Assembly: GCA_012064415.1 (NCBI GenBank)
Contig: SSNU01000155.1
Location: forward strand, 434,001 to 498,000
Reading direction: 5' to 3'
Length of the DNA: 64,000 nucleotides
DNA from: Gyrodactylus bullatarudis
Taxonomy: Eukaryota > Platyhelminthes > Monogenea > Gyrodactylidea > Gyrodactylidae
Under the pieces are notes generated by a model that was not told where the DNA came from, did not search any database, and was given only the letters and a program-made list of their open reading frames with translations. Every line of letters begins with the position of its first letter. The first letter of the stretch is position 1. A program made the position numbers and the translations under genes. This document shows positions 24,197-36,100 of the stretch, piece by piece.

Positions 24197-24716
24197 GTGA
24201 TAAGTTATCATGTTTACTTATCATGATTTTAAAAACTTAATTTTGCTATTTTGGATATGATGCATAGAATTTTGGTACGAATTAGCCACTATAAATTTTG
24301 CTCTTCTAACCCTTATTATAGGCGAGATAATCTAATTTTTTGCTATTACAAGATATGCCATTCCCACTTATTGCGAATCCTTTTCCGCAAGCCTACGATA
24401 GATAAGGCTTAAACTTAAACTTCTTCTTTCTTTTTGGAAGAAATCATAACAAGACTTTATGAATCTTTCCTAAGTGAAAAGAGTTTTCTCAAGGATGAAA
24501 TCTTTTAGAAAAAAAATAAGAATTTCAAACAAGAAAATAAAATAATATTTTATATTGTATACAAATTGAAGTTGAATAAATTTGATACTTTTATACAAAG
24601 AAAATCTTTTGCTAAATATCGTAAAAATTTTGCTTTAGTTTTGCTCAAAATACTAACATTTTTGCAAATTTTTCTGAGAAATATGCCCTCTGAGTTATTG
24701 CACTATTCATTTCCTA

Positions 24717-25262
24717 ATGGCATTGAAATGTACCGGTGGAAATTTAGTCTTCCGATCAAGCTCTCATACTTTTGATACCATCTATCTTGCTTACTCAGCG
24801 AATCTAAAAGTTCTTGGATCTCATCATGCATTAGATGAGTGAAAGTTTATTGGAGAGATGAGTTTTATCGTACCGAATGCCTACTTCAACAGTTTTTTCT
24901 TGGTTGAAGTGGAAGATTCGGAAAAGACGTTCTTCACAGACATGTTCCCCAATATGCCTCCAACATTGAATTATGCTGAAGAAACCAACTAACAAGACTT
25001 TGATTCTAGAATTATTCAAAAGACACTTCAACACCTCATTATACTATGGGAGATGGCTCAGGGAAAGTTGTCCCCAACTTCTCTTCTTTCAAATATTCCA
25101 CATTCCAGTGAAAATAACAAAATTTCAAATGTAATACTTTAGAATTTATGCATCACATGTTCATATGATAATTCAAATGTGAATCTTTACAGAAACTCTG
25201 CCAAATTTCCAAATTCCACTTCTCCTTCGGCTGTTATTCAAGCAACACAACCTCCGTTATAA
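24717..25262 (+). pseudogene. Carbonic-anhydrase-like pseudogene 1
   Basis: Corresponds to exon 2 of the gene at 22185: KCTGGNLVFR, TFDTIYLAYSANLKVLGSHH, KFIGEM, AYFNSFFLVEVEDSEKTFF, DMFPNMPPTLNY. It is broken by TGA at 24840-24842 (a CAA codon in the intact gene), TAA at 24988-24990 and later frame loss. No first exon or signal peptide was found. Divergence from the intact copy is considerable, so this is an older duplicate. Confidence 0.85.
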
Positions 25263-25794
25263 TTTCATACTCTTTTCACTGTTTATGAATATAAAATTAC
25301 GCAGTAATCTTTCCTTTACACATCCTGTTTAGGGCTTTTCCACTTTTATCTTATTATTATAAGAATACAGATTGGGATTCCAACATTTGTCAGATCAAGA
25401 TATTCCCGAATGTCAATCCTCGAATTACATGGATTAAACCTAGGTTTAGCTTTTAAATTGTATCTCTAATCATTAAAGTCAAATGCAAGATTTTTAATTT
25501 CTCCTCATCCTTTCAGAGATAGTAGCAGTCATGATAATTGAAGAAAAATAAAATAGAAACAATAAAGTATTTTCTAATTAGCCAACATACAGATTTCCCT
25601 GAATTAATAATTAACTTTGATCACACTTCGAATATAGAGAAAAGCCCAATCTGAGTAACAAAGATTGTGGCAACCTTAGATTGTAGCATTTTTTAGAGAC
25701 TTGAGAGTTAACATTTCAGAGGACACTCCTAATCGTTTCAAAGTTTGAAAGATGGTGGTGAGGCATTTTTCCTTTTTAGTTTTAGGGGGAACCA

Positions 25795-25965
25795 AGGTAC
25801 TATAACAGTTTTTTCTTAACTGAAGTGAAAGGCAGTAAGCCGACATTCTTCACAGAAATGTTTCCGAACATGTCTGGAACAATGAACTATACTGAGGGGA
25901 CAATTTTGCCTTGATCCACAGAGATTGGTATCATTTAAAAAATATTCTAACCCCTCCCTTTACTA
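25795..25965 (+). pseudogene. Carbonic-anhydrase-like pseudogene 2 (short fragment)
   Basis: About 170 bp matching the middle of exon 2 (NSFFLTEVKGSKPTFF, EMFPNMSGTMNY). The DNA is nearly identical to 22600-22700 of the intact gene over about 100 bp, then runs into a stop and unrelated sequence. It is closer to the intact gene than pseudogene 1 is. Confidence 0.8.
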
Positions 25966-26399
25966 TGGATACAAATTCATGATGAAAATTCACTGCATTT
26001 TGCGTTACCAAGTTAAGGGCAATCATAGATCGAGTAGTAGGTAAATAAAACACAGTGCTCATGTAGCAACTGAGTTGTTCCATCTCTCAAAAATGAAATA
26101 TCAAGGCAGAATTATAATAATTACTCAAAAGTAGTTTTATTAACTACAATAATATTTTTCATGGAAGTATAAATTCATGGGAATTTTCCTCTATATCTGA
26201 AAGTGTTACACTTGAAAATATCGGTCGTAAACCTAGGAGATCACATGGAGGCTGGCACGTGATTTATAAATCTTAATAAAAATCATTCAAAAACACTGTC
26301 TTTGGTTTATGCACAATGGTATTTCGAGACTATATACCAAAAATTAACACTGTATATAAAATGTCTATGAAAATTGAAACCCAATAGTTCTGTAAAAAT

Positions 26400-26795
26400 A
26401 TGCAATTCATTCCATTTCTTCTAGTCTTGTGTTTATTCAATTTTGATTTTGCAACCCCGAGGGTATACCACCATGACAATTTCTATGATTGCGAACGTTC
26501 TTGTATAATCTTTGACTACTGGTGGCAGCATAAGTGTAAAGCAACCTGTTGGAATTTAACCCAGTGTCAATTGAACTGTGAAAAGAGCTACATTTACGTT
26601 CATGAATCGTTTATGAAGCGACAACTTTGCTATGCCAAATGTCGAAATGCAGACGAATGTGAAACGAAATGTGAAATGGACTACATTTTGGATTACGAAG
26701 CATGTTGGAAGAACAATTGTAGATATGAGGCAGAAAAACACCGAGAAATGTGCTTGGGTATTTGTAAGAGTCAACGCAAAAAGAAATTCGAATAG
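26400..26795 (+). CDS. Small secreted protein with seven paired-cysteine motifs
   Basis: 131-residue intronless ORF. MQFIPFLLVLCLFNFDFATP is a typical signal peptide with a probable cut before RVYHH. The mature part has 14 cysteines in seven pairs: CERSC, CKATC, CQLNC, CYAKC, CETKC, CWKNNC, CLGIC. Six are C-x3-C and one is C-x4-C, separated by helix-friendly, charged segments. Spacing suggests stacked disulfide-linked helices. I do not recognise a family: it resembles alpha-hairpinin-like spacing but is longer. It lies beside another secreted-protein locus. Codon use and an intact signal peptide argue for a real gene; expression data are lacking. Confidence 0.72.
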   Translation: MQFIPFLLVLCLFNFDFATPRVYHHDNFYDCERSCIIFDYWWQHKCKATCWNLTQCQLNCEKSYIYVHESFMKRQLCYAKCRNADECETKCEMDYILDYEACWKNNCRYEAEKHREMCLGICKSQRKKKFE

Positions 26796-26845
26796 TATTT
26801 AATGAATCTGATTTGTTTATTGGAAAAAAATATTTACATGAAAAT

Positions 26846-27658
26846 TCAATCTGTTTGATTATTTCTTATTCTCAATTCAAGACTGTCAATTTTCTGGGCC
26901 TGCTGCAGAATAATATTTTGCATTTTTGAGTTATATTTTTGTACCAGCTTTAGATTTTCCTTGGTTCGTGCCAGCTCTTTTTGAGTAAGTTCAAGACGTT
27001 GGTTTGTATAGACCAAAAGGGGATATAAATTACGATTATCAGCGGAAACATTTGATGTTGATGCTGATTCTTGACTGGAATGATAATTCAAATTTATCGA
27101 GCGCGAGCTCTGTGTTTGGCCAACATCAGGAATTGGTATGGATCGAAGAAATGGTAATAATTCTTGATCAAAATATTCAATTGAACTCGATGTCATTTCC
27201 CGAAGATTTTTCAATATTGACAGATCGAAATCACTTATACTGATTGAGAATAGAAACTTTCTTTTTAAATAGTCTAACTCGTCAAGAATTTTACCGGGGA
27301 AGAAGCAAATGTTGGAATTATTCGAATATCTCATGATCGACAAATTAAGAACTGAAATACGACTACTGATAATCATCACAAAATCCAAAAGTCTCTGATG
27401 GTATTTTATCCATGAACCATTCGGTTTTTTAGATACTTCTGCTTTAAGAGTTGTCTCGTATGTCTTGAATTCAGCTTCGAACTTTCGAAAATCGCCATTT
27501 AGGATCTCCTTGCATCTGGCATTGAAAAGACGTGAAACTAAACGTAATTGGCATATTTCTGCATAGGAAAGATATCGAAAGATTTTGTCTAAAATATCAT
27601 TTGGCAAATTCACAAAAACATTCAAATCGCCGCAATGCATAAAAGAAAAATAAATCAT
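26846..27658 (-). CDS. FBXO28: F-box protein, FBXO28-like
   Basis: Substrate receptor of an SCF ubiquitin ligase. Single exon, 270 residues. The F-box covers about residues 15-52 (LPNDILDKIFRYLSYAEICQ, LRLVSRLFNARCKEIL). The following helical region resembles FBXO28: SWIKYHQRLLDFV, SRISVLNLSIMRY, CFFPGKILDELDYLKR and EYFDQELLPFL. A coiled coil occupies about residues 213-265 (ELTQKELARTKENLK, QQAQKIDSLELRI). Start options are residue 1 (27658) or Met7 (27640). It stands head to head with MPV17, whose start codon is 17 bp away, so an upstream non-coding exon or overlapping 5' UTRs are possible. It is shorter than human FBXO28 (368 residues), lacking the low-complexity N-terminus. Confidence 0.76.
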   Translation of the reverse strand: MIYFSFMHCGDLNVFVNLPNDILDKIFRYLSYAEICQLRLVSRLFNARCKEILNGDFRKFEAEFKTYETTLKAEVSKKPNGSWIKYHQRLLDFVMIISSRISVLNLSIMRYSNNSNICFFPGKILDELDYLKRKFLFSISISDFDLSILKNLREMTSSSIEYFDQELLPFLRSIPIPDVGQTQSSRSINLNYHSSQESASTSNVSADNRNLYPLLVYTNQRLELTQKELARTKENLKLVQKYNSKMQNIILQQAQKIDSLELRIRNNQTD

Positions 27659-27675
27659 GCATCACAAGTTTTTAA

Positions 27676-28299
27676 ATGACCACCTACTTGAAAAATCTAT
27701 CAAATTTTCTAAAAAAATATCCATATACCTCTCATACATGTCTAACAGGTAATATTGGAATTTAAAAATATGTTTAGGAATCCTTATGTCTTCAGGAGAT
27801 TACGTCTCTCAGAGACTTGTGGAGAAAAAAACTGTTATTGATTATGAACGCAATATCAAATTTGCTTCATTGGGATTATTCGTTACTGTAATACCTATCA
27901 ATTTAATTTATCTAGGGACCAATGATTAGTCGATGGTACTATGTCTTGAATCGTAATATTACTGGCACAAATTTGACCAAACCTCTAAAGATGTTGCTTG
28001 TTGATCAAACCCTTTTTGCTCCTTCATTTTTTGTTGTTATATTTTCCTACCTATCAATTTTTGATGTGAATTTCATAGAATCACTAAAAAGACGTTTCAA
28101 TGAAGATTATTTTGTCTTACTCAAAAGAAATTATCAAGTCTGGCCAATTGTTCAAATCATAAACTTTTACTTAATTCCACTTCATTTTAGAATGTTAATT
28201 GGAAACTTGGTGGCTTTTATCTGGAATATCTATATGTCACATGTAACTTTGATGTATCATGATAAATATGATGGGCATGAGGAAAAATTAGCCAGCTAG
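27676..28299 (+). CDS. MPV17: MPV17-family mitochondrial inner-membrane channel protein
   Basis: Mpv17/PMP22 family; in other animals needed for mitochondrial DNA maintenance. Exons 27676-27748, 27778-27881, 27916-28299 give 186 residues (human 176). Conserved features in order: LKKYPYTSHTCLTG, ILMSSGDYVSQRLVE, GPMISRWYYVLNR, KMLLVDQTLFAPSFF and the family signature WPIVQIINFYLIPLHFRML followed by IWNIYMSH. Both introns are ultra-short (29 and 34 nt). The short first exon is supported by phase and by the KYPYT match to the conserved HPWK/Y region. It is divergent from FBXO28. Confidence 0.87.
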
Positions 28300-30124
28300 G
28301 AGTGACTCAAAAAAAATTTTCTCCTAAAGGGCTCCTTGGGACTGTAGAATATTATTTACTTATTTATATTTTTAATAAATACTTATAAGTAGACATATTA
28401 TTACATTTCATATTTAGAAAGGAGTAACTTAATACTGAAATTAGTGCTGATGTGAACATATTTTTTTCTCAAAAAAAGAAATAAAATGTATCATCCTTCA
28501 TCATCAAATAATGCTTTTCCTACTTAAAACGGAGGAATACGAGAAACAAGGTGGGAAACAGGAAGAGTTTTGTATTTTTTCACTCTCAAATTTACTCATC
28601 CATCTCTTTAGCAGTATGAGAGAAAAGGATATTATTTTATTGCTATCTTCTAAACAATGTTGACTCTTTTTTGTTGTTATTCTTGCCAATTTTCTTTCGT
28701 GCGTACATCTCACTTTTCCTCAAATAAATACGTGTAGGTAAATTTAAATATGTTTAATACATTTCGGCCTTGACTCATGTTCTTTCCAGTTCTATGAATT
28801 TTCTTCTCAACCCAAAAACTCCTAAAGAATCGTTAAGAATATTTGGGTACTGGAGTAATTAGGCTCTAATCCAGAAGATTAACTAATTTCTATACCAAAA
28901 AATAGCTAATAGAGCGACGAATTTTTCATCTCAAATTTATTTGAATTGGGAGACCAACCTTTTTTAGATTACAGAATGAATCGAAATAATTTCCCTATAT
29001 GATTCCGGTGAGTATAGTGATTGAGTTTTCCACAAAGCACTACACAAATCTTTAGTTTGCCACAATCTGGGGGTTTGAACTTGATTTTGGTCAAGTTATT
29101 AACAATCTTTGACTAACGAACAGCATCTTTTTAAAGAGAGGAAATAGATTGGCTAAATTTTAGATGAATTTATTCTCCCAGAAAGTCACACACTATCTTT
29201 TTCATGATTAACCCCAATAACTGTCAGAGAACTGATATAAATAAAACTAAAATCATTCTCATTAATAAATACAAGGATACCTGTACGAATAATAAAATGG
29301 GAAAGGTGTACTTTTCGTTGGAAAAAATTAAATGTTATTTATAAGTGAAAGAAGAAGGAATTTCCATTGAATAGTCAGCAATTAAATTTGATTAGTTTCT
29401 TATTCATACTCCCTCTGAAAAATAAAGTGAATACTCAGAGAGTGAAGAGAGACACGCCATAAAGGGGAATTCTTCTTTCATTCTCTTTCTCTCTAATGCA
29501 TTCCAATATTTTGGCCATGACAGAGCAAAAAGTGAAGTACAACACATTTACTCAAATCAATGGAAAAATTAGAATTAGAACTCCAGAGATTATTGAGGAG
29601 TAAATGCTATTATACACTCACTAAAATTGACTCAAGGACTATGTTAATTACGATCTCTTTAAACTAGGGTACGACATAATTTTTTTACTTTTCGAGTTTA
29701 TGCTTTCATTTGATAGGAAATAACACAGGACGAATAAAGTCCTATAGAACCTTATTTATTGAAGATATCATTATTTTAATTTACGCCACCAATTTTCAGT
29801 GAATTTTACTACAAGAAATGAAAATTTTTTGAATTATTTGAGACGCTCTGATATTTTTAAATCAGATTTTCACGTCAAATTAATTTATATTCTAGTCAAT
29901 TTGGGAAAAATTAACGATTTTAGAGAAAATGGGATTTATGAATATCAGAACCTCAAATTTAATCCTCGAAAACAGCCATTTGGGAGCATCAAGAATCTAT
30001 TGGAAGCATCAAATAGAATAGTGTTCGGGGAAAATATTATTTTTCTCTCTCTACTCTGAATGAATAAAGTTTTAACATGATCAAAATAAAAGTTATTCAA
30101 ATTAATTAATGTAGATGTACATTG

Positions 30125-30140
30125 TACATTGTACAATGTA
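30125..30140. repeat. 16-bp palindrome TACATTGTACAATGTA
   Basis: A perfect palindrome preceded directly by a further TGTACATTG copy. It carries the same ACATTGT/ACAATGT core as the palindrome at 5774-5799. Confidence 0.8.
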
Positions 30141-33100
30141 GTGGCCTTATCGTAAGGTCCCTATCATAATTTATCAGCGGTAAGGGTACACACATAAAAT
30201 CAACTACAGCTCAGATACTTTTTTTCCTTTCCAAGATAAATGAAGCGAGAACTGCCGTTAACTACCGAATCGGCTACTTTTCTGTAACATTGGTTAATAT
30301 TTTTTGATATTTCTCAAATTCTCATGTTATTTTTGTTCTTCTTCTCCCCAGGAAAGAAAGGGGATCAACAGTGTAAAGGGGAGTGTTTTATTATCACATA
30401 AAATTCAGCGATAATTCTCATGTTTATTGTATCCTGATGATAAGGGTGTTTTTATTTAGCTTTCCTTCTCGGCAAAAGATGCCACGGTCAGGTGTTGGAA
30501 ATTCATTCGACAGTTTTAATCTGTGGACAAATACGCCAACCAAAGTTAATTCATGATAAAAATGGCCAAAGTACTAAAAACATAAATTAAAGTCCTATAA
30601 GAGTTGGTGGAGTCAGAAGAATATTCAGCTAAAAATGATTGCATTCTTCTCAATTAGTCGCCAATAGTATTGGAAATTGACAGGATGTTTAGTTTTATTA
30701 GATTAGAACTTTATTCAACTTTAGACATATCTTCTGTTTGTCTAATAATTATTATAATATATGAAATATAGTCGGAATGTCTGTCTCATATGAGTTCGAC
30801 AACTTGCTTAAAAAATCATACTTACTTTGTCATCAAGTTTGTTTTATTAAAGCTAATCTCAATTTAATCATCAAGTACTCAAATATGTAAGAGATTATGA
30901 GAAAATATTAATTTTAGGAATTTCCAGTTGGCGCTAAATTTCTATTTCTTAATCTGAAATTTTTTTATTGGTATCGAAGTGAGAGAATCAAAATTAGACA
31001 AGAAACTGATAAATTTTCCACTTATCTGCCATTTTTGGTGGATCTTAAAGCATCGAAATGTCACTATTTCAAAAGTTTGACTTCCACTCAATAAATCTGA
31101 GGTGGTCAATGAGAGCAGGGTTATCTTCTTCAAAGAAGGGAATTCTCTTGCATTACTTTTTCTTCGGGCCATTTCCCTTATCATCAAAATTTATCATGTT
31201 CATGAGAACTCAAGCCAGACTTCCGCCAACGTAGAGACTTAGTGAGGTAATGATTGTAATAGATGTATGCTAAACTGCATGAAATTTATCAAATTAGACT
31301 CGATATTTTGATACACTTTTCTTCATACATGCTGATGCTTAACACAAGATGAAGGTGACAAGAGTGTGAATTATGTACGTCGTTGTGTGTACGCGAGAGG
31401 CAAGAAAAATACATGAAAACTTTTTAAAAGGATGATAAATATATTGTATTCCGTATGTTGGATGGAAATGGAGAAATCTTGATAAAAATAATATTAGTTT
31501 AACTCAGGAGTAAACGAATAAATAAAAAAATATATTTATTATCCCCTAAAAGAGGACATTATTTAGGCTTGTTTCCCTAGTCGACTCATTGTATGACATC
31601 ACGGCTTCGTGTCATTGATGCAACTTTTCAAGTGCCCTGCGTATTTTCGAATTTACAGTTTTTTTCTGACAAATCAAGAAAAATCTCATCGCCATGTTCA
31701 AAATAAGGTCTTGTCATAATTTTAAGAACAAAAAGGTCTCCTTCAACTATGATTATGTTGATGGTCCGAAATCTACTTGTGAACTAGTTCCAATAGAAAC
31801 AATGATTTTGTATTAAAATTAATGTGATGAAAAATTTGCTGAATTTGATTTCGGCCATTTTTCTCATGATAGAAGCTAGAATATTTTTCTCCAAATCATT
31901 TTCAATTTATTATAAGTAAAATGAGTCTTACTGATCAATTATTTCTATCAAAAACTTGTAAATCTTCTATGACTACTTGAAAGTAATAATATAAAATTTG
32001 AGAGATTTATGACAAAAAATGCAACTTTGACACTATGACTGCCACTTTAATAGAAAATAATTTTGGATAAAAATTCAAATAGTTGGAACTAAAAATTCAT
32101 TCTGAATCCCATTTTCAACCAGGGAAAATTAAATTGAGCATATAAGAATTGAAATATCTATCCCTAATGGTCATAGTCGAAAGAATCATGATTGCGTAAA
32201 GAGAAGAGTAGAGTCTATGAGTTGGGATCTTTGAGTATCCCCAGTCCGCATGAGTTTGTAAAGTAAGGTAGGGTTAAAAAATGATAGTTATATCGGAAAA
32301 GTAGGAACGAAAAAGTATTGTGTAAAACTCTATGAATAAAGGAATTACAAATGCTGAAGGGGAGGTTCATTTCGAATAATACCATCAAGAGTATACGCAG
32401 TACGTATAAAAATGATAATGCATTATTGAAAGTTTCAAGACAACACATGCATTCAAATGAGCTGTTCAATATCTCTAAGAGTGAGTGAGTGTGGATATAA
32501 TGACTTTCTCCATGTATGAAAATATATAGCTTGAGAAGCATTCCAAACAATTTCCCAACTAAATAAATGAGCCATGCCTAATACAAAATGACAGAAAAAT
32601 TTCAGAGGACTAGCTAGGCAAAATACCAAAGTCTATTATCATCAATGGCATCTCAGGCAGGCAGGCAAGCAGAAAAGGGAGAATGCCTACCCTAAAAAAT
32701 TAAGTGTGGATGATATTTTCTTTTTAATATTTTTGTATTTTGTACAATCAATCTCTGGATAAAAAAATAATCTTTCACGGAGACAGACAAACTTTCTTTA
32801 GCCTGTATACAGAAACCTCGGCCATAAAACCGATCAAGAAAGTTGATTTAGGTTGCTTTCATCACGTTGTATCTTGGGTAGAAAGTTGTCCCACAAAACT
32901 TGGGAAGAATCCAATGAATAGTCATTCTATTCTTGAAGCACAAAATTTCAACTAAACAGAGTTTATTTTCTATTAATAATATGGCAATTTAAAGATGAGA
33001 ATTTGCCGAATATTTTCTCCGGATAGCCCTGAAATGAGATAATAACAATAAGTTGTTGAAAGAGAAAAAAAATTCTGAAAAAACTTTCGATCTTACAAAA

Positions 33101-36100
33101 GATTCGGATATTTTTGCGAATTTTGAAAAGATTTTTATCGATTTTGAAGATTTGAATTATTTAAATGGAAGGAAAATGATCCAAAATTAGTTAAATTCGA
33201 ATTCTTCATCTGATGATGATCCGAAATGTCAGTATCGAATCGCTTTAAATCTTCGATAAAAATTTTGAGCCTTCTCGTAATTCAAAAATATTGCCCAATT
33301 TTGGTAAAAGTGAATTTTTTCAACAAGTTAAAAATATTCTAACAAATCATGGTTTCTATTCATCATGGAACATTATTTTCTCTTAACTACCTGGAGAATA
33401 ATATTGGGGTTTTGTAAAACTTTTCTATATGCTCATCTTCATGCCAACTAGCTTTGTAAGGACAAGCTAATTGGACGAGATTCTAATAATGCCTTTAACA
33501 GATCGTTACAGTAGATATGTCCTTGTCCTCTCTTATCTTTTGACATAAATTCACCACATTCCAAAGTACTCTGATAGACTCCTGACTCCTGAGGCATTAT
33601 TTATCAAAGGATACTAAATTGTACTATTGTATTATCACTCTTTGTTAATTGTATTATTTCCAAGAGTCTCCATTTGGTATTTTTGTATATATCTTGGTAC
33701 TATTGAGTAGTGCGTTCATTACAACAATGGAAAAATAACAGATAAGACTACAAGCAGCCATTCAAATGGGAAACATTAAACACGAGAAGTCCTTAAAGGA
33801 ACAGAGGACTCTATTAATGGTTATTATCTTTTTTGATGCGAAAACATTCACTGAAAATTATGAAGGTGGTATATGTTTCAGATAAAAAGATCTTATCTAC
33901 CCCTGTCCTGCTTGTTCATTTCTCATTTCTCTTGGAGAATAGAGTCAGTCTTATTCTTACTTTTGATACTTTTGAACAATTAAAATAACATTAAGCTAAT
34001 TTCTATCAAGTCTCTCGAGAGGGTAAAATTGATTGGTGATTCATAAGGCTTGCAATCCCTTCTTATTAAGCCCAAATTCTGAATACAATGATTTTCTGGG
34101 AAAAAATAGTCTATATTGCTAGCCGATTATTTATGAGTAGAGCAACCAGTAAAATAGCAAATTTTCGTTAATGAATAGAATTCTTCCTCAATATCATGGT
34201 TATCCCAGTAAATTTGTCGACAAATTCATAAATGTATCTATGGATAGAAATGAGGTTGTTGAAACAGATGAATTGGAGAAAATCAACTCTTTTTATGAAC
34301 CTCAACTTCAAAGATGATGGGTTTCGTAATGAGATTAGAAGATGACTTAATGATCTCATCAATCAACATTATAATAACATAAAATGTACAATTGAAAATT
34401 GTATTTAAAACTCAGAGATTGTTTAGTTTGATTCATAAGGATTTGCTGAAGCCGGAGGAGAAAACTCTATTAGTTTACAAATTCCAATGTGATTGTGGAG
34501 TCTCTTATACATAGGTTGAACTATTAGAAAATTATCTACACGAGCAGAGGATCACCATAAAGAAAGATACGGCGGTTACTAGACATCTTAGACAAGAAGA
34601 ACATGCAGCTTCAATTTCTAATTTCTCTGTTTTTTTTCTGGATTTTCGGAGATAATTGAAAACTTATGTGAATTACTAATTTGTAAAAATAGCATGTCTT
34701 TTGCATGTAGTATTGCAATATTTGTCACAAAAAAATTTGAAAATTATATTTTATTTACCAATATTTCTTCCTTTTAACAAAAAATTGAAAATTATGAAGG
34801 ATTATGTAGAACCGTTCAAAAACAATGAAATAAAAACTTGTATACTTGTTCTCTGCTATCGAATTAATATATCATGGTTTCATTCTCATTATTTATACTC
34901 TAAAAATCAAAAAAATTTCTCAGCAAGAAAATACCTGTGCATTTGATTTCTTTAAATTTATGGTCTGAAGGATATTTTCCAATCACGATTAAAATTTGTA
35001 CTATATTTTTGGTAGCTCTAATGATAACGAAAAACAAATCGACTCTCTAATACATTAGATAGATATTTATTTACGAAATTCTGAATTGAATTCCTTACGC
35101 AATATGCAGAATCTGCAGATGGAATGATCAAATATGGCAAGAGAAATATCTCTGACTTGCTTTCATCTGAAATGGGATATTGCTCTGATGTGGGTACAAT
35201 ACAGTCTCTCTTTCGCTATCTGTGTGACTCTGTGTGTGTGTTTGTATCAAGTATGCAGATTCATTCGAGTATACAATTCTTTCTTTTCCTTTCACTTTTG
35301 AGTCAAGTCAAAGAAATAAATCTACATCTACATCCCTGCTGGAAAGATGAATGAATGAATGAGTAGTACTACTCTCTCTCTCTCTTCCTAATTGATCTTC
35401 CTCTTGAATTGAACTAAGTGAAAGAGAAAGAGAGGGAGAGATCTCTGAAGATAAATTGAGATATGGAGAGAGGGTGTGCATATGTAGAAGGAGATTTTGT
35501 CGTTTTTCGTCTGTACTTCTCTTGTTCTCCTTCTTCCTACTACTACTTCTATTAGTAGTATTATTATTCTATAGATGGATTTTTGTGTTCAAATCATAGT
35601 ACTCCACAACCCCCCCCCCAATATGATATCATCATTAAAAACATCTCTTCATTTCCACTGTCTTTTCCTTAAAACTTTTGCTTCGTTTATCTATCTGTAG
35701 TTCTCTTTATCTCAGTAGTTAGTGAAACTAAATTTTCTTGATCTTTGTATTCTCTTTCCTGAATTGAAAGGGATAGAAAAGGACCCCTCCCTCATCTCTG
35801 CTTCTCCTGTTAATTATAAGAGGAACAGCAACTATTCATATAGAACAAGATGAGATGGTGTAAATTTTGATTCTAAAATGTATCTTCATCAAATTCGATA
35901 TCCCGATTAAGAATAATGAGAGTTTACTTTGAATCGTGTTGGTCTTTTTATTATCGATGACATGAAAACTCACCGCAAGGGATTCGTCGATGTTAAAAAG
36001 CTTTTAGTCTCTTTGTCATTCAGAAAAATTACTGCAAAACAAGAAGGGGTAAATGTTGTATAGATTAGCCGAACCATTTAATTTAATTTACTTAAAAATT

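Noticed and set aside
29799..30059. 86-residue ORF in the gene desert
   Set aside because: No family signature, no signal peptide and ordinary composition for AT-rich non-coding DNA; a splice-acceptor-like site before it is not enough.
30942..31187. 81-residue minus-strand ORF in the gene desert
   Set aside because: No recognisable motif and no supporting splice sites or neighbours.
33197..33220. CTGATGA followed closely by GAAA, hammerhead-like
   Set aside because: No stem III hairpin follows and no stem I pairing was found; CTGATGA is frequent by chance in this AT-rich sequence.
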